Notes: a model not told the origin generated them from the sequence alone. Positions 16,701 through 26,172 are shown, counted from the stretch's first letter. The stretch: 59,769 nucleotides of DNA from a bacterium (GCA_024226255.1 JAAELU010000187.1:1-59769), one strand, 5' to 3'. Numbers and translations: made by a program.

Positions 16701-17390
16701 ATGACCTACTCGACCCTTCTCTTCGATCTGGACCATACGCTCCTCGACTCAGTGGAGTCGGAGCGGCTGGCCTTCGAGGCGGCGCTGGCTGCCGCCGGCA
16801 TCGCTAGGCCTTTCGACTACTTCTCGGTCTACAGTCGGATCAATCGTGCGTTGTGGGCGGCAGTCGAACGGCAGGAAATCGTACCCGACGATGTTCGGGT
16901 CACGAGGTTCGAGCAGCTTGTCGACCAGACAGATCTGGATGCCGATCCGGTCGCGCTGGCCGACGAATTGGTCGCCGGTTTAGGAGCCTACGGGCAGCTC
17001 TACCCCGGCAGTCGGGACGTTCTTGACTCCTTGAAGGGCACAGTCGCGTTGGCCATGGTTACCAACGGAATCGGCGAAGTGCAGCGGGCTCGGATCGAGC
17101 GACTCGATCTCGAGGGCTATTTCGGGGCGATCGCCATTTCAGGCGAACTGGGCACCTCGAAACCGGGGACCGACATCTTTGACTTTGTTTTTGAGGCTTT
17201 GGGATTCCCCAGCAAGGGCGGGACCCTCATGATCGGTGACAGCCTCGCGTCCGACATTCAGGGCGGCAACAACTTCGGAATAGCCACGTGCTGGTACAAC
17301 CCCGACGGGCAGCCGGCCGGCTCAGGCGTGAGATTCACTCACGAGATCGGAAGCCTCCGAGAAGTACTCGATCTCACCGTTGTCCGATGA
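16701..17390 (+). CDS. HAD-superfamily hydrolase (YjjG-like)
   Basis: A phosphatase of 229 residues. Motif I is LLFDLDHTLLDS, with nucleophile Asp and general acid Asp. A helical cap follows. Motif II is MVTNG; motif III Lys is in GTSKPGTDIF; motif IV is IGDSLASDIQGG. The closest named relatives are pyrimidine 5'-nucleotidases of the YjjG type. The ATG at 16701 is chosen because the longer frame shadows the oxidoreductase gene. The stop overlaps the start of the next gene (ATGA), so translation is coupled. Confidence 0.88.
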   Translation: MTYSTLLFDLDHTLLDSVESERLAFEAALAAAGIARPFDYFSVYSRINRALWAAVERQEIVPDDVRVTRFEQLVDQTDLDADPVALADELVAGLGAYGQLYPGSRDVLDSLKGTVALAMVTNGIGEVQRARIERLDLEGYFGAIAISGELGTSKPGTDIFDFVFEALGFPSKGGTLMIGDSLASDIQGGNNFGIATCWYNPDGQPAGSGVRFTHEIGSLREVLDLTVVR

Positions 17391-17803
17391 GCGATGGCCT
17401 CCATCCCTGGTTGGCGCGACTGATCGCTCTCAACCTCCCGCCACACGACTATGCGCTCTTTGGGAGCGGCCCGCTCCTGGTTCGTGGCTGGATATCGGAG
17501 GTAGGCGATCTCGACGTGCTCGCCCGCGGCGCCGCCTGGGAACAGGTGCTCCAATCAGGCCGACTGGTGCATCTCGATGCCTTTGACGTGGACGTCGTGC
17601 TGATCGGTGAACACATCTCGGTGGGCACACGTTGGGGTATCGGCCATTTCGACGTCAACCAGTTGATCGATGACGCCGAGCTGATCAAAGGAATCCCTTG
17701 TGTTCGCCTCGACCATGTCGCCGCCTACAAACGCATCGCGGGCCGGCCCAAGGACGATGCGCACCTCCAGATCATCTCGCGACGCGCTGCCGACGGGGGC
17801 TAG
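17387..17803 (+). CDS. Nucleotidyltransferase-like protein
   Basis: A protein of 138 residues of the DNA polymerase beta-like nucleotidyltransferase fold. FGSGPLLVRGWISEVGDLDV gives the GS...DxD metal-binding pattern, and VDVVLIGEH supplies a possible third acidic residue. LDHVAAYKRIAGRPKDDAHL is a typical C-terminal helix. The ATG at 17387 overlaps the HAD gene stop by four bases. It might modify nucleotides or proteins, or be a degenerate regulator; no partner HEPN protein is visible. Confidence 0.72.
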   Translation: MSDGLHPWLARLIALNLPPHDYALFGSGPLLVRGWISEVGDLDVLARGAAWEQVLQSGRLVHLDAFDVDVVLIGEHISVGTRWGIGHFDVNQLIDDAELIKGIPCVRLDHVAAYKRIAGRPKDDAHLQIISRRAADGG

Positions 17804-17899
17804 AGCGCCTGCGGCCTCGATCCGGTGCGTGGTCGGAATACAGTTAGGTTTGGTGCACGTGGGAATAGCGGGCAATCGTTCGGGAAGAGGAGACCTGCA

Positions 17900-18655
17900 G
17901 TGAAGATTCGGCGGGGACAAATAGTGAAGGCCGCACTGGCCGGCTCGGTGGTGCTGGCGGTAGCGATGGCAACGCTACCGGTTGTCGCCGACGTTGGGGA
18001 CAGCGTTCTACAGGGTCGCATCAACCGGGTCGACCGAAAGACAGTTCTGAGGGGCTCGGCGCCAAATGCCCCCATGCTCAAGATCGTCAATACCGCGCCT
18101 GATGGCATCGGCATCAGGGTGCTTGTGGCCGATGGGCAAGCTCCGCTGTCGGTGAATTCCGATGCACTGGTCAGGAATCTCAATGCTGATCTGATCGACG
18201 GCATGTCCGGCGGAGACTTGCTCCCGGGCGGCACACTTCCTGCCGGGGGTTCGATACGCGGCACCTATGCAATGGGCGGCAGTGCAGGAACGGTAGGCGA
18301 CCTCGCTCTGTCAGAGATCAGCTTCGGCTTCACCCTCTCTTCTCCCCCGACCGTCCACTTCGTCGAGTCCGGCGAGACACCACCCAGCGCTTGCCCAGGC
18401 TCATCGACGTCGCCCCAGGCGGCCCCTGGCCATCTGTGTGTGTATGAGGCGGAGGTGATCGCTGCCGGGCTGCGCGACACCAACGCCGGCGGCGGGGACG
18501 GAACCTCCTACGCTTTTGGCGCCCGGTTGTTCGTCCGGTCCGCGGCCGCAGGCGATTTCTATTCGATGGGAACGTGGGCGGTTGCGGCAGCTGCCATCGG
18601 AGCTGATCCGGCACCAACCCCGAAATCGAGTTTCGTATTCGGTGTTGCCGACTGA
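17900..18655 (+). CDS. Secreted protein with NSD-NLNAD motif
   Basis: The GTG at 17900 has GAGGAG at the correct distance, so the longer frame is rejected. It has a signal peptide or anchor near residues 10-30 (AALAGSVVLAVAMATLPVVA) and then the motif VNSDALVRNLNADLIDG, common in actinobacterial and Chloroflexi surface proteins. The C-terminal half is Gly/Ala/Ser-rich with three Cys. No catalytic motif is visible. It is probably extracytoplasmic; function unknown. Confidence 0.78.
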   Translation: MKIRRGQIVKAALAGSVVLAVAMATLPVVADVGDSVLQGRINRVDRKTVLRGSAPNAPMLKIVNTAPDGIGIRVLVADGQAPLSVNSDALVRNLNADLIDGMSGGDLLPGGTLPAGGSIRGTYAMGGSAGTVGDLALSEISFGFTLSSPPTVHFVESGETPPSACPGSSTSPQAAPGHLCVYEAEVIAAGLRDTNAGGGDGTSYAFGARLFVRSAAAGDFYSMGTWAVAAAAIGADPAPTPKSSFVFGVAD

Positions 18656-18739
18656 CGCAACACTTGGTGACGGAGCGTGGTTTTGTGGGCCCACAGAGGA
18701 GTAGCCTGAGGGCAATACGATCCCGAGCTGGAGGTTCTG

Positions 18740-19921
18740 ATGTTTCGACGTTATCGACGGCGACTTGGCTTGATTGCGATCATCGCGATGGCCGCGACGC
18801 TCCTGCCGGCGGCGGCTGCGCTATCGACCCATAGGCACCGGTTTGGGCGGACTGTGACCGATGTCGAGTTCCTCGGCGAAGTCATCGTTCCGACGGGCAC
18901 CATGTTCGAGGATACGGAGATCGGTGGACTCTCGAGCATCACGTATGGCGGCCACGGCACCTACTACGCACTATCGGATGACCAGGGCAATCGCACCGAT
19001 GCCGACGGCACCTGGAACGGCGATCCGGTTCGCTACTACACACTGCGAATCAACCTGCATGACGGCTCGCTAGATGACGGCGATGTGGACTTTGTCGACG
19101 TCACTCAGCTATTCGACTCAAAGAAGACTCCCTTTGCGCCGGGTGGCCTCGACCCTGAAGGTTTCGCCCTGGCCCGTCGCGGTCAGTTCTATATGTCCTC
19201 GGAGGGAAACATATTCGCGGATCCGATCATCGATCCGTTCATCCGGCGCTATAACCGCCGGGGTCGCACAACCGCCACCCTGCCGATTCCCGACCACTTC
19301 ATCTCGAACGGCGTGGATCACGGTGTCAGGTTCAACTTGGCGTTCGAGAGCCTCAACCTGACGCCAAATCAGCGCACCTTGGTTACAGCCGGTGAGGGTG
19401 CATTGTTCCAAGACGGACCAGCGTCGACCTTCACCAATGGAAGCTTCGCCCGAATCCTCACCTACGACGCCCGCAAACGGGTACCGACAGCCGAGTACGT
19501 GTACGACGTTGCTCCGTGGGCTGAGCCATCGAGCATTTTTGGTGTCAACGGGATCGTTGAGGTGCTTCCAATCGACAATCATGGGACGATGCTTGTGATG
19601 GAGCGCTCCTTCTCCGTCGGAGGTGTGCTTGGCGGAGGCACGGGCAACGTCGTTGTCATCAATGAAGTGTCCACCAAGGGCGCTACGGATGTCCTCGAGC
19701 TCGACTCTCTAGCCGGGGCAACCTTCACGCCGGTCACCAAGCGCGAGGTGTTTGCGTTCGATGATCTCGGTATCCCGATCGACAACATCGAGGGAATGAC
19801 CTTCGGCCCACGGCTACGCGACGGCCGTCGGACTGTTGTCATCGTCAGTGACAACAACTTCAGCCCGGGTCAATTCACCCAGTTCATAGTTCTGGCGATC
19901 GACGCCAAGCGCACCCGGTGA
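18740..19921 (+). CDS. Secreted esterase-like phytase-family protein
   Basis: PF13449-type (esterase-like activity of phytase) protein of 393 residues. A signal peptide is visible (LGLIAIIAMAATLLPAAAAL). The beta-propeller-like body contains GGLSSITYGGHGTYYALSDD, LDPEGFALARRGQFYMSSE and DNIEGMTFGPRLRDGRR, the family hallmarks. GGAGG precedes the ATG. It probably acts outside the cell on phosphate esters or esters; direct phytase activity is not established for this family. Confidence 0.85.
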   Translation: MFRRYRRRLGLIAIIAMAATLLPAAAALSTHRHRFGRTVTDVEFLGEVIVPTGTMFEDTEIGGLSSITYGGHGTYYALSDDQGNRTDADGTWNGDPVRYYTLRINLHDGSLDDGDVDFVDVTQLFDSKKTPFAPGGLDPEGFALARRGQFYMSSEGNIFADPIIDPFIRRYNRRGRTTATLPIPDHFISNGVDHGVRFNLAFESLNLTPNQRTLVTAGEGALFQDGPASTFTNGSFARILTYDARKRVPTAEYVYDVAPWAEPSSIFGVNGIVEVLPIDNHGTMLVMERSFSVGGVLGGGTGNVVVINEVSTKGATDVLELDSLAGATFTPVTKREVFAFDDLGIPIDNIEGMTFGPRLRDGRRTVVIVSDNNFSPGQFTQFIVLAIDAKRTR

Positions 19922-19959
19922 ACTAGCGGCCGCGACGTATGCGGCTGGGGGCCAGGCAA

Positions 19960-19996
19960 GGCCTCCGTGGCGTGAGCAGATCACTTCACGGAGGCC
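19960..19996. terminator. Hairpin between convergent genes
   Basis: A perfect 10-bp inverted repeat (GGCCTCCGTG/CACGGAGGCC) with a 17-base loop lies between the phytase-family gene and the convergent ABC exporter gene. It has no T-run on either side, so it is only a candidate bidirectional terminator. Confidence 0.45.
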
Positions 19997-20021
19997 ATGC
20001 CGCCGTTGGCGTGCTGCTGGG

Positions 20022-21869
20022 TCAGCTCGGCGGCGAAGCGTCGTCCTCCGTTCCCGGTCCGAATTGTCGCTCTGACAGATCGGCATAGAGACCACCAAGC
20101 GCAGTGAGCGACTCATGGGTGCCCTCCTCGACGATCCGCCCCTCATCCAAGACCAGGATTCGGTCGGCTTCTCGCACGGTGCTGAGTCGATGGGCTATCA
20201 CAAAGGTCGTGCGGCCCCTCATCAAGACGGCCAAGGCATCTTGCACTACCGCCTCCGACTCAGAGTCAAGGGCACTTGTCGCCTCATCGAGAATGAGGAT
20301 TCGGGGATCCTTGAGCAAAGCTCGGGCGATTGCAACGCGCTGGCGCTGTCCGCCCGACAGCTTCACGCCACGCTCCCCGACCATCGTGTCGTACGCCTCG
20401 GGAAATGCAGAGATGAACTCATCAGCGTTGGCGGCGATCGCAGCATTCTGCACCGCTTCCAACGAGGCCGCAGCGTCTCCCATGAGGATGTTTTCGGCAA
20501 TTGAACCAGAGAACAGGTGGGTGTCCTGGGGAACTGCGGCCATGTGTGAGCGGAGCTCTGCCACCTTCACCCGTCGGATATCGACGCCGTCCACCTGTAT
20601 CGAACCGGCGTTGGGATCAAAGAAACGCGCAATGAGCTGAACCAGAGTTGATTTCCCGGCACCACTCGGCCCTACCAGGGCGATCACTTCGCCAGGCGCC
20701 GCTTCGAGCGATACGCCTCGCAGGACGTCACCAGTTCGATCGGAGTACGCGAAGGAAACGCCGTCGAACGTGACGGTCCCATCGACGTCGGCGAGCGGAC
20801 GAGCCTGCTGAGGATCCTCGATATCACTGACTTCATCGAGCATCTCAAAGATGCGGCGGGTGGATCCGAGTGCCTCTTTGAGCTGCCCATAGAGACCGCT
20901 GAAAGTACCGATGGCGCCGGCGACGGTGAACGTATAGAGCAGGAAGGTGACGAGGTCGCCCCCGGATATCTCCCCGGCCAAAACGAGGCGGCCACCGAAC
21001 CACAGAACAAGCGAGATGGTGGCAAACACTGAGAACTGCACTGCCGGAACGAACAACGCTCGGAGGCGGGCGCGGCGTAGTGCCAAGCGATACGACTCGG
21101 CAATGGATCCTGAGTAGCGATCGACCAGGGTTCGTTCAGCGCCGAACCATTGCACGACCCTGATCCCGGCGATCGCCTCCTCGGCGACGGCGTTGGCCTC
21201 GGCAACACGATCCTGAAAGGCGATCGAGAGCTTCTCGAGCCGCTTGCCGAAGTAGCGGGCTGCGCCGATGAGGAGCGGCAGGACGATCAAGACAGCACCC
21301 GACAATTTGGCGCTGATGACGAAGAGCATCACCACTCCCCCCACAAGAGTTAGCGCCTGGCTGGCAACTTGGGCAATGGATTGGCTAACGGTCGTTTGCA
21401 CCACGGCGACATCGGAGGTCAAGCGGGACGTGATCTCGCCGGTCTTGCGCGACTCAAAGAACTTCACCGAGAGAAGCATCAGATGGCTGTAGAGGCCGGT
21501 ACGCAGATCTGCGACGACTCCCTCTCCGACGGCGGCCAACTGATACTGCTTCACATAATTGAAGAGTGCTTGTACCGCAAAGACAGCGAGTAACGCCAAC
21601 GCGATCCGGTTCAGCGTTGAAGTGTCGCCGGCGGCACTCTCGAGAAGCGCCGAGTCGACAAGGCGCCCGATCACCAGCGGGAAGACCAGACCCATGGCCG
21701 ACGCAACAACAACGGCTCCGATCGCCATTGCGAGACGGCGGCGGTAGGGCTTGAGAAACCAGGCCAGACGCCTGAGCTGGCGAAGCTCTCCAAGCTTCAG
21801 CGGTTCGTCGGACTCATCTTCTTCGGCACCGCTCTCGGGAGAGCGGTGCCGTCGCTGGCGGCCGCTCAT
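20022..21869 (-). CDS. ABC transporter, fused permease and ATPase (exporter)
   Basis: A half-transporter of ABCB/MsbA type with six transmembrane helices (about residues 50-310) followed by an ABC domain: Walker A GPSGAGKSTLVQL, signature [17 protein letters not shown], Walker B RILILDEATSALD. The N-terminus is charged and cytoplasmic. The start drawn is ATG at 21869; a TTG at 21905 would overlap the upstream maf gene. It likely works as a homodimer exporting a lipid or drug; substrate unknown. It lies 19 bases after maf and may be cotranscribed with it. Confidence 0.92.
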   Translation of the reverse strand: MSGRQRRHRSPESGAEEDESDEPLKLGELRQLRRLAWFLKPYRRRLAMAIGAVVVASAMGLVFPLVIGRLVDSALLESAAGDTSTLNRIALALLAVFAVQALFNYVKQYQLAAVGEGVVADLRTGLYSHLMLLSVKFFESRKTGEITSRLTSDVAVVQTTVSQSIAQVASQALTLVGGVVMLFVISAKLSGAVLIVLPLLIGAARYFGKRLEKLSIAFQDRVAEANAVAEEAIAGIRVVQWFGAERTLVDRYSGSIAESYRLALRRARLRALFVPAVQFSVFATISLVLWFGGRLVLAGEISGGDLVTFLLYTFTVAGAIGTFSGLYGQLKEALGSTRRIFEMLDEVSDIEDPQQARPLADVDGTVTFDGVSFAYSDRTGDVLRGVSLEAAPGEVIALVGPSGAGKSTLVQLIARFFDPNAGSIQVDGVDIRRVKVAELRSHMAAVPQDTHLFSGSIAENILMGDAAASLEAVQNAAIAANADEFISAFPEAYDTMVGERGVKLSGGQRQRVAIARALLKDPRILILDEATSALDSESEAVVQDALAVLMRGRTTFVIAHRLSTVREADRILVLDEGRIVEEGTHESLTALGGLYADLSERQFGPGTEDDASPPS

Positions 21870-21888
21870 TGGCGTGCTCTCGTCTGAC

Positions 21889-22557
21889 TCATCTCTCTCT
21901 TCCAACAGACGGCATCTCCGACCGGCGATCAGACGGCGCGATTGGCTGGATCTCTGCAGGAAGGATGCCGAGCTCCGCCAGAGCCTTGGTCATGGCTTCC
22001 ATTGGCAGCCCCATTACGTTTGTGAAGGAGCCCACGGTTGACGCAACAAAATGACGGGCACCACCTTGGATGGCGTAGGCGCCGGCTCGATCCATGGGTT
22101 CGCCGGTGGCGATGTATCTCTCGATCTCTGAGTCAGATAGATCGCGAAACGTCACCTGCGTTGTGCCGATGCCAGAAGCCACCATCTCTCCGCGGCGACT
22201 GATGCACCACCCCGTCAGCACACGATGACACCCGCCGCTCAGAGAGCGCAACATCAGAGACGCTTCGCCACGCGTGCGTGGCTTGCCGAGCACCAATCCG
22301 GCGTTTACAACGATCGTGTCAGCTCCGATTGTGAAGCCGTCGCCCCCGACGGCACTGAGGGACTTTGCGCTCGAAACCCGCGCGACATAGGTCTCGGCGG
22401 CCTCACCCTCGAGCTGGGTCTCGTCCACTTCTGGCGCCACAACGTCGTGGAGGTAACCGGCTTCGGTGAGCAGCAGGTGGCGACGCGGCGAGCCGCTGGC
22501 GAGGGTCAGCGGTGGACCCAATTGCCCGGTCGTGTTCTCGGGCGGCTCTTCGTGCAT
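21889..22557 (-). CDS. maf: Maf family nucleotide pyrophosphatase
   Basis: Hydrolyses non-canonical or modified nucleoside triphosphates to monophosphates. The N-terminal LASGSPRRHLLLTEAG is the Maf signature. FTIGADTIVV holds the catalytic Asp, and GLPMEAMTKALAELGI is the usual C-terminus. The ATG at 22557 gives about 222 residues, slightly longer than typical because of a 16-residue lead-in. It is divergent from the class V aminotransferase over a 94-base gap. Confidence 0.93.
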   Translation of the reverse strand: MHEEPPENTTGQLGPPLTLASGSPRRHLLLTEAGYLHDVVAPEVDETQLEGEAAETYVARVSSAKSLSAVGGDGFTIGADTIVVNAGLVLGKPRTRGEASLMLRSLSGGCHRVLTGWCISRRGEMVASGIGTTQVTFRDLSDSEIERYIATGEPMDRAGAYAIQGGARHFVASTVGSFTNVMGLPMEAMTKALAELGILPAEIQPIAPSDRRSEMPSVGRER

Positions 22558-22651
22558 GCTCCCATTGTGGCATCGAGTCGGCACTGGAAAGTTGGATCTG
22601 CCGATGAGCGCCACCTGCTCCGGCCGGCTCCGAGGTGTAATACTCCCGGAC

Positions 22652-23821
22652 ATGATTGACGTTGCGCAGGCCAGAGCCGACACGCTCGGATGCGAATCCG
22701 TAGCCCATCTCAACAACGCCGGCTCGTCGCTGCCGCCTCGGCAAGTCGTAGATGCGGTAGTCGACTACCTGCGCGTAGAAGAGATGATGGGCGGCTATGA
22801 AGCCGCAGCGCACGCCGGCGCAGAGCTCGACGCGGTCTACTCGTCTGCGGCGCACATGCTCAATTGTCGGCCGGATGAGATCGCGTTCACAGCAAACGCG
22901 TCGGATTCCTGGTGGAGAGCGTTCAGCTCGATCGCGCTGCAGCGAGGTGACCGAGTCCTCCTTGGGCACAGCGAATTCCAGTCCAACGCGTTCGGACTGT
23001 TGCAGGCGGCCGAGCGCGGCGTCCTTCTCGACGTTGTCCCCAATACGCCGACGGGAGAGATCGATCTCGAGGCCCTCGACCGACGGTTGAACGACGACGT
23101 GAAGCTCGTATGTCTGACCCAGATTTCGATGGCCAATGGATCCATCCATCCGGCCGCGGCCGTCGGCGAACGGGCTCGGTCGGTCGGCGCCACCTACCTT
23201 CTGGACGCTTGCCAGGCGGCAGGGCAGCTTCCGCTCGACGTCGAGGAGTTGGGATGCGACTTCCTCGCATTCACCGGACGCAAGTTCATGAGAGGTCCTC
23301 GCGGCACGGGAATTCTCTATGCCCGCGAATCGATTCATGACAGATTGCACCCGTCACCTTTTGTTGACGGCAGGTCGGCGGAGTGGACCAGCCCAATGAC
23401 GTACGAGCTCCAACCCGATGCCCGCCGTTTCGAATTCGGTGAGCAGAACTTTGCCGGCAAGATCGGCCTCGCTGTTGCCATCGACTACGCCTTGTCAATC
23501 GGGCTTGAACCGATCGCTGCCCGCGTCGGAGAGCTGGCCGCTGAGCTGCGTCGTCGGCTCCGATATCTGCCGGGTGTCGAAGTGCGCGACGAGGGACAGC
23601 ACCAATCAGGAATCGTTACCTTCACGTTGGACGGCCATGCCCCGCTGGAGGTGCAGGGCGAGCTGGGGCGCCATGGCGTCAATGTCTCGGCTCCCGGCAG
23701 ACGAAATGCCCAACTCGATCTGGGTGTTCGCGGCCTCGACGCCGTCGTACGGGCCGGCATCCACTACTACAACACCGAGGACGAGATTCAACGCCTGGTC
23801 GCCGTGGTCGCAACCATGTAG
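22652..23821 (+). CDS. Aminotransferase class V PLP-dependent enzyme
   Basis: A fold-type I PLP enzyme of 389 residues resembling cysteine desulfurases and isopenicillin N epimerases. HLNNAGSSLPP binds the substrate side, LDACQAAGQLPLDVEE has the PLP-binding Asp, and FTGRKFMRGPRGTGI holds the Schiff-base Lys. No catalytic Cys loop typical of IscS is clear, so a lyase or epimerase role is as likely. TAATAC about eight bases before the ATG suggests a leaderless transcript, so the longer frame is rejected. Confidence 0.9.
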   Translation: MIDVAQARADTLGCESVAHLNNAGSSLPPRQVVDAVVDYLRVEEMMGGYEAAAHAGAELDAVYSSAAHMLNCRPDEIAFTANASDSWWRAFSSIALQRGDRVLLGHSEFQSNAFGLLQAAERGVLLDVVPNTPTGEIDLEALDRRLNDDVKLVCLTQISMANGSIHPAAAVGERARSVGATYLLDACQAAGQLPLDVEELGCDFLAFTGRKFMRGPRGTGILYARESIHDRLHPSPFVDGRSAEWTSPMTYELQPDARRFEFGEQNFAGKIGLAVAIDYALSIGLEPIAARVGELAAELRRRLRYLPGVEVRDEGQHQSGIVTFTLDGHAPLEVQGELGRHGVNVSAPGRRNAQLDLGVRGLDAVVRAGIHYYNTEDEIQRLVAVVATM

Positions 23822-23892
23822 CCGACTGCCGACGGGTCCAGGTCGGCAGCCGTACACTGGCCCGAACATCTCCTCGCGACGATGGGCAGCGA

Positions 23893-24009
23893 ATGGACAA
23901 ATCGCCAACCAGCTATGCCGAGCCAACCAATGAGGATCGCACGGCCGCCCTCTCCGATTCCCGACTCCTGCCTATCGCCGCGATCGCGCATGGCGAGAGA
24001 GGGACATGA
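23893..24009 (+). CDS. Small ORF coupled to the GNAT gene
   Basis: A 38-residue hydrophilic ORF (MDKSPTSYAEPTNEDRTAAL then a short hydrophobic tail) whose TGA shares four bases with the ATG of the acetyltransferase. A TACACT box lies 34 bases upstream. There is no recognisable domain and only a weak ribosome site. It could be a translated leader or a real small protein. Confidence 0.35.
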   Translation: MDKSPTSYAEPTNEDRTAALSDSRLLPIAAIAHGERGT

Positions 24010-24701
24010 CACGTGTCAGCAGCTCTGGGCAGCCCATCGGGCCCGATCTTTCCGCGTGGCGGGCTCCCCCGACGCCCTCGGTCCGGGTCCTTCGAGGCGA
24101 ATACGTAACCCTGGCGCCGCTCGATACAGCAGTTCACGGACCAGGGCTTGCCGAGGCGTTCGCGAACGCTCCGGATTCGTTGTGGACGTACATGCCTTTT
24201 GGCCCATTCGCAGGGGCCGGCGAGGTAGCAGCAACCCTCGAGCACTTGCTGAGGTACCCGGACTGGCTGGTCTATGCCGCAACTGTGGATGGTCGGGCGG
24301 TTGGCTTCTTGGCTTATCTACGGATCGACGCCAGGGCTGGTGTGATCGAGATCGGGTCCATCGCCTTTTCCCCGGCACTGCAGCGCACCACCGCCGCCAC
24401 TGAGGCGATATACCTGCTGCTCGACAACGTCTTTGGCCTCGGCTACCGACGTTGTGAATGGAAGTGCGATGCGCTCAACGCTCCGTCGCGATCAGCCGCC
24501 GAACGTCTTGGCTTCCAATACGAAGGTACCTTCCGCAACGCTACGCATTACAAGGGCAGAAGCCGCGACACGGCCTGGTTCGCCATCACCAACGATGATT
24601 GGCCGCAGTTGATGCCTGCCTACCAAAACTGGCTGGCTCCGGATAACCATGACCAGGAGGGGCGGCAGCGGCAATCGCTGCGCGACATTGGGCGAACATA
24701 A
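24006..24701 (+). CDS. GNAT family N-acetyltransferase (RimJ/RimL-like)
   Basis: An acetyl-CoA-dependent acetyltransferase of 231 residues. LRGEYVTLAPLDTA opens the domain, GFLAYLRIDARAGVIEIGSI is the central beta hairpin, LQRTTAATEAIYLLL is the pyrophosphate-binding region, and CDALNAPSRSAAERLGFQYE is the late RimJ/L-type motif. It probably modifies an amine on a protein N-terminus or a small molecule. It lies downstream of the class V aminotransferase but is separated by 184 bases with a weak hairpin. Confidence 0.9.
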   Translation: MTRVSSSGQPIGPDLSAWRAPPTPSVRVLRGEYVTLAPLDTAVHGPGLAEAFANAPDSLWTYMPFGPFAGAGEVAATLEHLLRYPDWLVYAATVDGRAVGFLAYLRIDARAGVIEIGSIAFSPALQRTTAATEAIYLLLDNVFGLGYRRCEWKCDALNAPSRSAAERLGFQYEGTFRNATHYKGRSRDTAWFAITNDDWPQLMPAYQNWLAPDNHDQEGRQRQSLRDIGRT

Positions 24702-24844
24702 TCGACACGTAGGCAGAATGTGGGGCCATGGAGCTTCTGCTCGACGCCTCGACAGACGCAGGGGTCACGCATACGGGTCTACCCATACTTGGCTCTATGT
24801 GACGACCAGTTGACGCCGCACCGTTTCGTCGGGAGTATGCCCAT

Positions 24845-25351
24845 ATGATTGAGTCCCGCCCGAGGCCGTTTCCAGAGCGGGGCACGTCGTTGGAGCATTC
24901 AATCGGAGAGTTCCTCGAATTCGTCCAGACGACCTCGGTGAACAAGCTGGCGGGCCTCACCGAAGCGCAGGCGGGCGCCACACCCCTGCCGACCTCACCG
25001 GTGATGAGTCCGCTGGGCTTGGTCAAACATCTGACGGCCGTGCTCAGGCAACACATTCAGATCCACATTGGAGGGCACGAGCTGCCGAGTCTGTGGCGGG
25101 CTGACGACCACGACCATGAGTTCCGCCTCACTAGCAGTGACTCGATAGAGTCAGTGGTCGCAGCGTTTGATCGGGAGTGCGAGCTGTCGAGAGCGACCTT
25201 GTCGGGTGTCACCATGGACGCCGAAATCACCACATACGGCGAGCCCAATCGTGTCGGTCGCGTCTTGGTCGATGTCCTCCAGGAGTCGGCCCGCCATCTC
25301 GGACACATGGATATCCTGCGCGAGATGATCGATGGCTCAACGGGCGAGTAA
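24845..25351 (+). CDS. DinB/DUF664 family protein
   Basis: A four-helix-bundle protein of 168 residues. The metal-ligand His residues expected in this family are visible in GLVKHLTAV and SARHLGHMDILREMIDG. In actinobacteria DUF664/DinB proteins include mycothiol- or bacillithiol-dependent transferases, so a thiol-transferase role is plausible but unproven. The start is the ATG at 24845. The gene ends five bases before the convergent DUF3097 gene. Confidence 0.85.
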   Translation: MIESRPRPFPERGTSLEHSIGEFLEFVQTTSVNKLAGLTEAQAGATPLPTSPVMSPLGLVKHLTAVLRQHIQIHIGGHELPSLWRADDHDHEFRLTSSDSIESVVAAFDRECELSRATLSGVTMDAEITTYGEPNRVGRVLVDVLQESARHLGHMDILREMIDGSTGE

Positions 25352-25356
25352 CCCGA

Positions 25357-26172
25357 TCAATCGCCAATCGTCACAAAGTCGATCAGTTGCTCCACTGCAT
25401 TGACCAATGGGGTCGCTACATCCCGATAGCTGGAGACCGCTTCTAGGACCCTTCCCCAGAAGACACCCGTTTCCATCTCCAACCCGAGGGCCGCGAGAAC
25501 CCCATCCTTCCAAGGCGTGCCGCGGGGAACTTCCGGCCATGCCGCTATCCCGATGGCGCTCGGCAGAATTGCCTGCCAAATGTCCAGGTAGGGATGGCCG
25601 CATACGAGCACGTCGGTGTGCCGGACCGAGTCGGCAATCCGCGACTCCTTGGATCCCTCTACCAGGTGATCGAGCAATACCCCGACCCGACGTTGCGGTC
25701 CCGGCCCAAACTCCTCCACGGCCGCAGCCAAGTCGTCCGCCCCGTGCAAAGGCTCGACCACGACTCCCGCTTCGCGTAAGTCATCCCCCCAGATCTTTTC
25801 GAGAAGTTCGGCATCATGGATTCCCTCGACCCAGATGCGACTCGCCCGGGCCACTCGGGCCCGGCCCCCGGTGACATCGATAGAACCCGATGGCGTGAAA
25901 CGTCTGGTGGCCTGGCTCGCCGCCGGCGCCCGCAGCGCGACCCGAGCCGTTTTGTGGACAAAGGCCCCGTCGTGTGCCTTGAACAACTGACGGCTCCCCA
26001 AGTCGTTTTCCAGGATTACCTTGTCCGCCTCGGCGAATCCGACCACCTTCCCTGTGAATCGTGACCCGGTGTGGGTGAGCGTCATTCCATGAGTTACTTC
26101 GATCTCAGGGTATTGCGGCTCCTTGAAGCCCTCGAGAATGTCGTCCTGCGCCCAGCGGTCGGTTGGTTTCAT
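25357..26172 (-). CDS. DUF3097 family protein
   Basis: Actinobacterial family of unknown function, about 271 residues. Family blocks visible are RVARASRIWVEGIHDAELLE, then IWGDDLREAGVVVEPLHGAD, FGPGPQRRVGVLLDHLVEGS and ADVLVCGHPY-like text ending in IAAWPEVPRGTPWKDGVLAAL. The conserved acidic residues suggest a Toprim-like nuclease or DNA-related fold (inference). The ATG at 26172 is supported by TACGCT seven bases upstream; the longer frame is rejected. Confidence 0.9.
   Translation of the reverse strand: MKPTDRWAQDDILEGFKEPQYPEIEVTHGMTLTHTGSRFTGKVVGFAEADKVILENDLGSRQLFKAHDGAFVHKTARVALRAPAASQATRRFTPSGSIDVTGGRARVARASRIWVEGIHDAELLEKIWGDDLREAGVVVEPLHGADDLAAAVEEFGPGPQRRVGVLLDHLVEGSKESRIADSVRHTDVLVCGHPYLDIWQAILPSAIGIAAWPEVPRGTPWKDGVLAALGLEMETGVFWGRVLEAVSSYRDVATPLVNAVEQLIDFVTIGD

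Noticed and set aside
23826-23849. CTGCCGAC/GTCGGCAG hairpin after the class V aminotransferase
   Set aside because: Only eight base pairs and no T-run; too weak to call a terminator with confidence.
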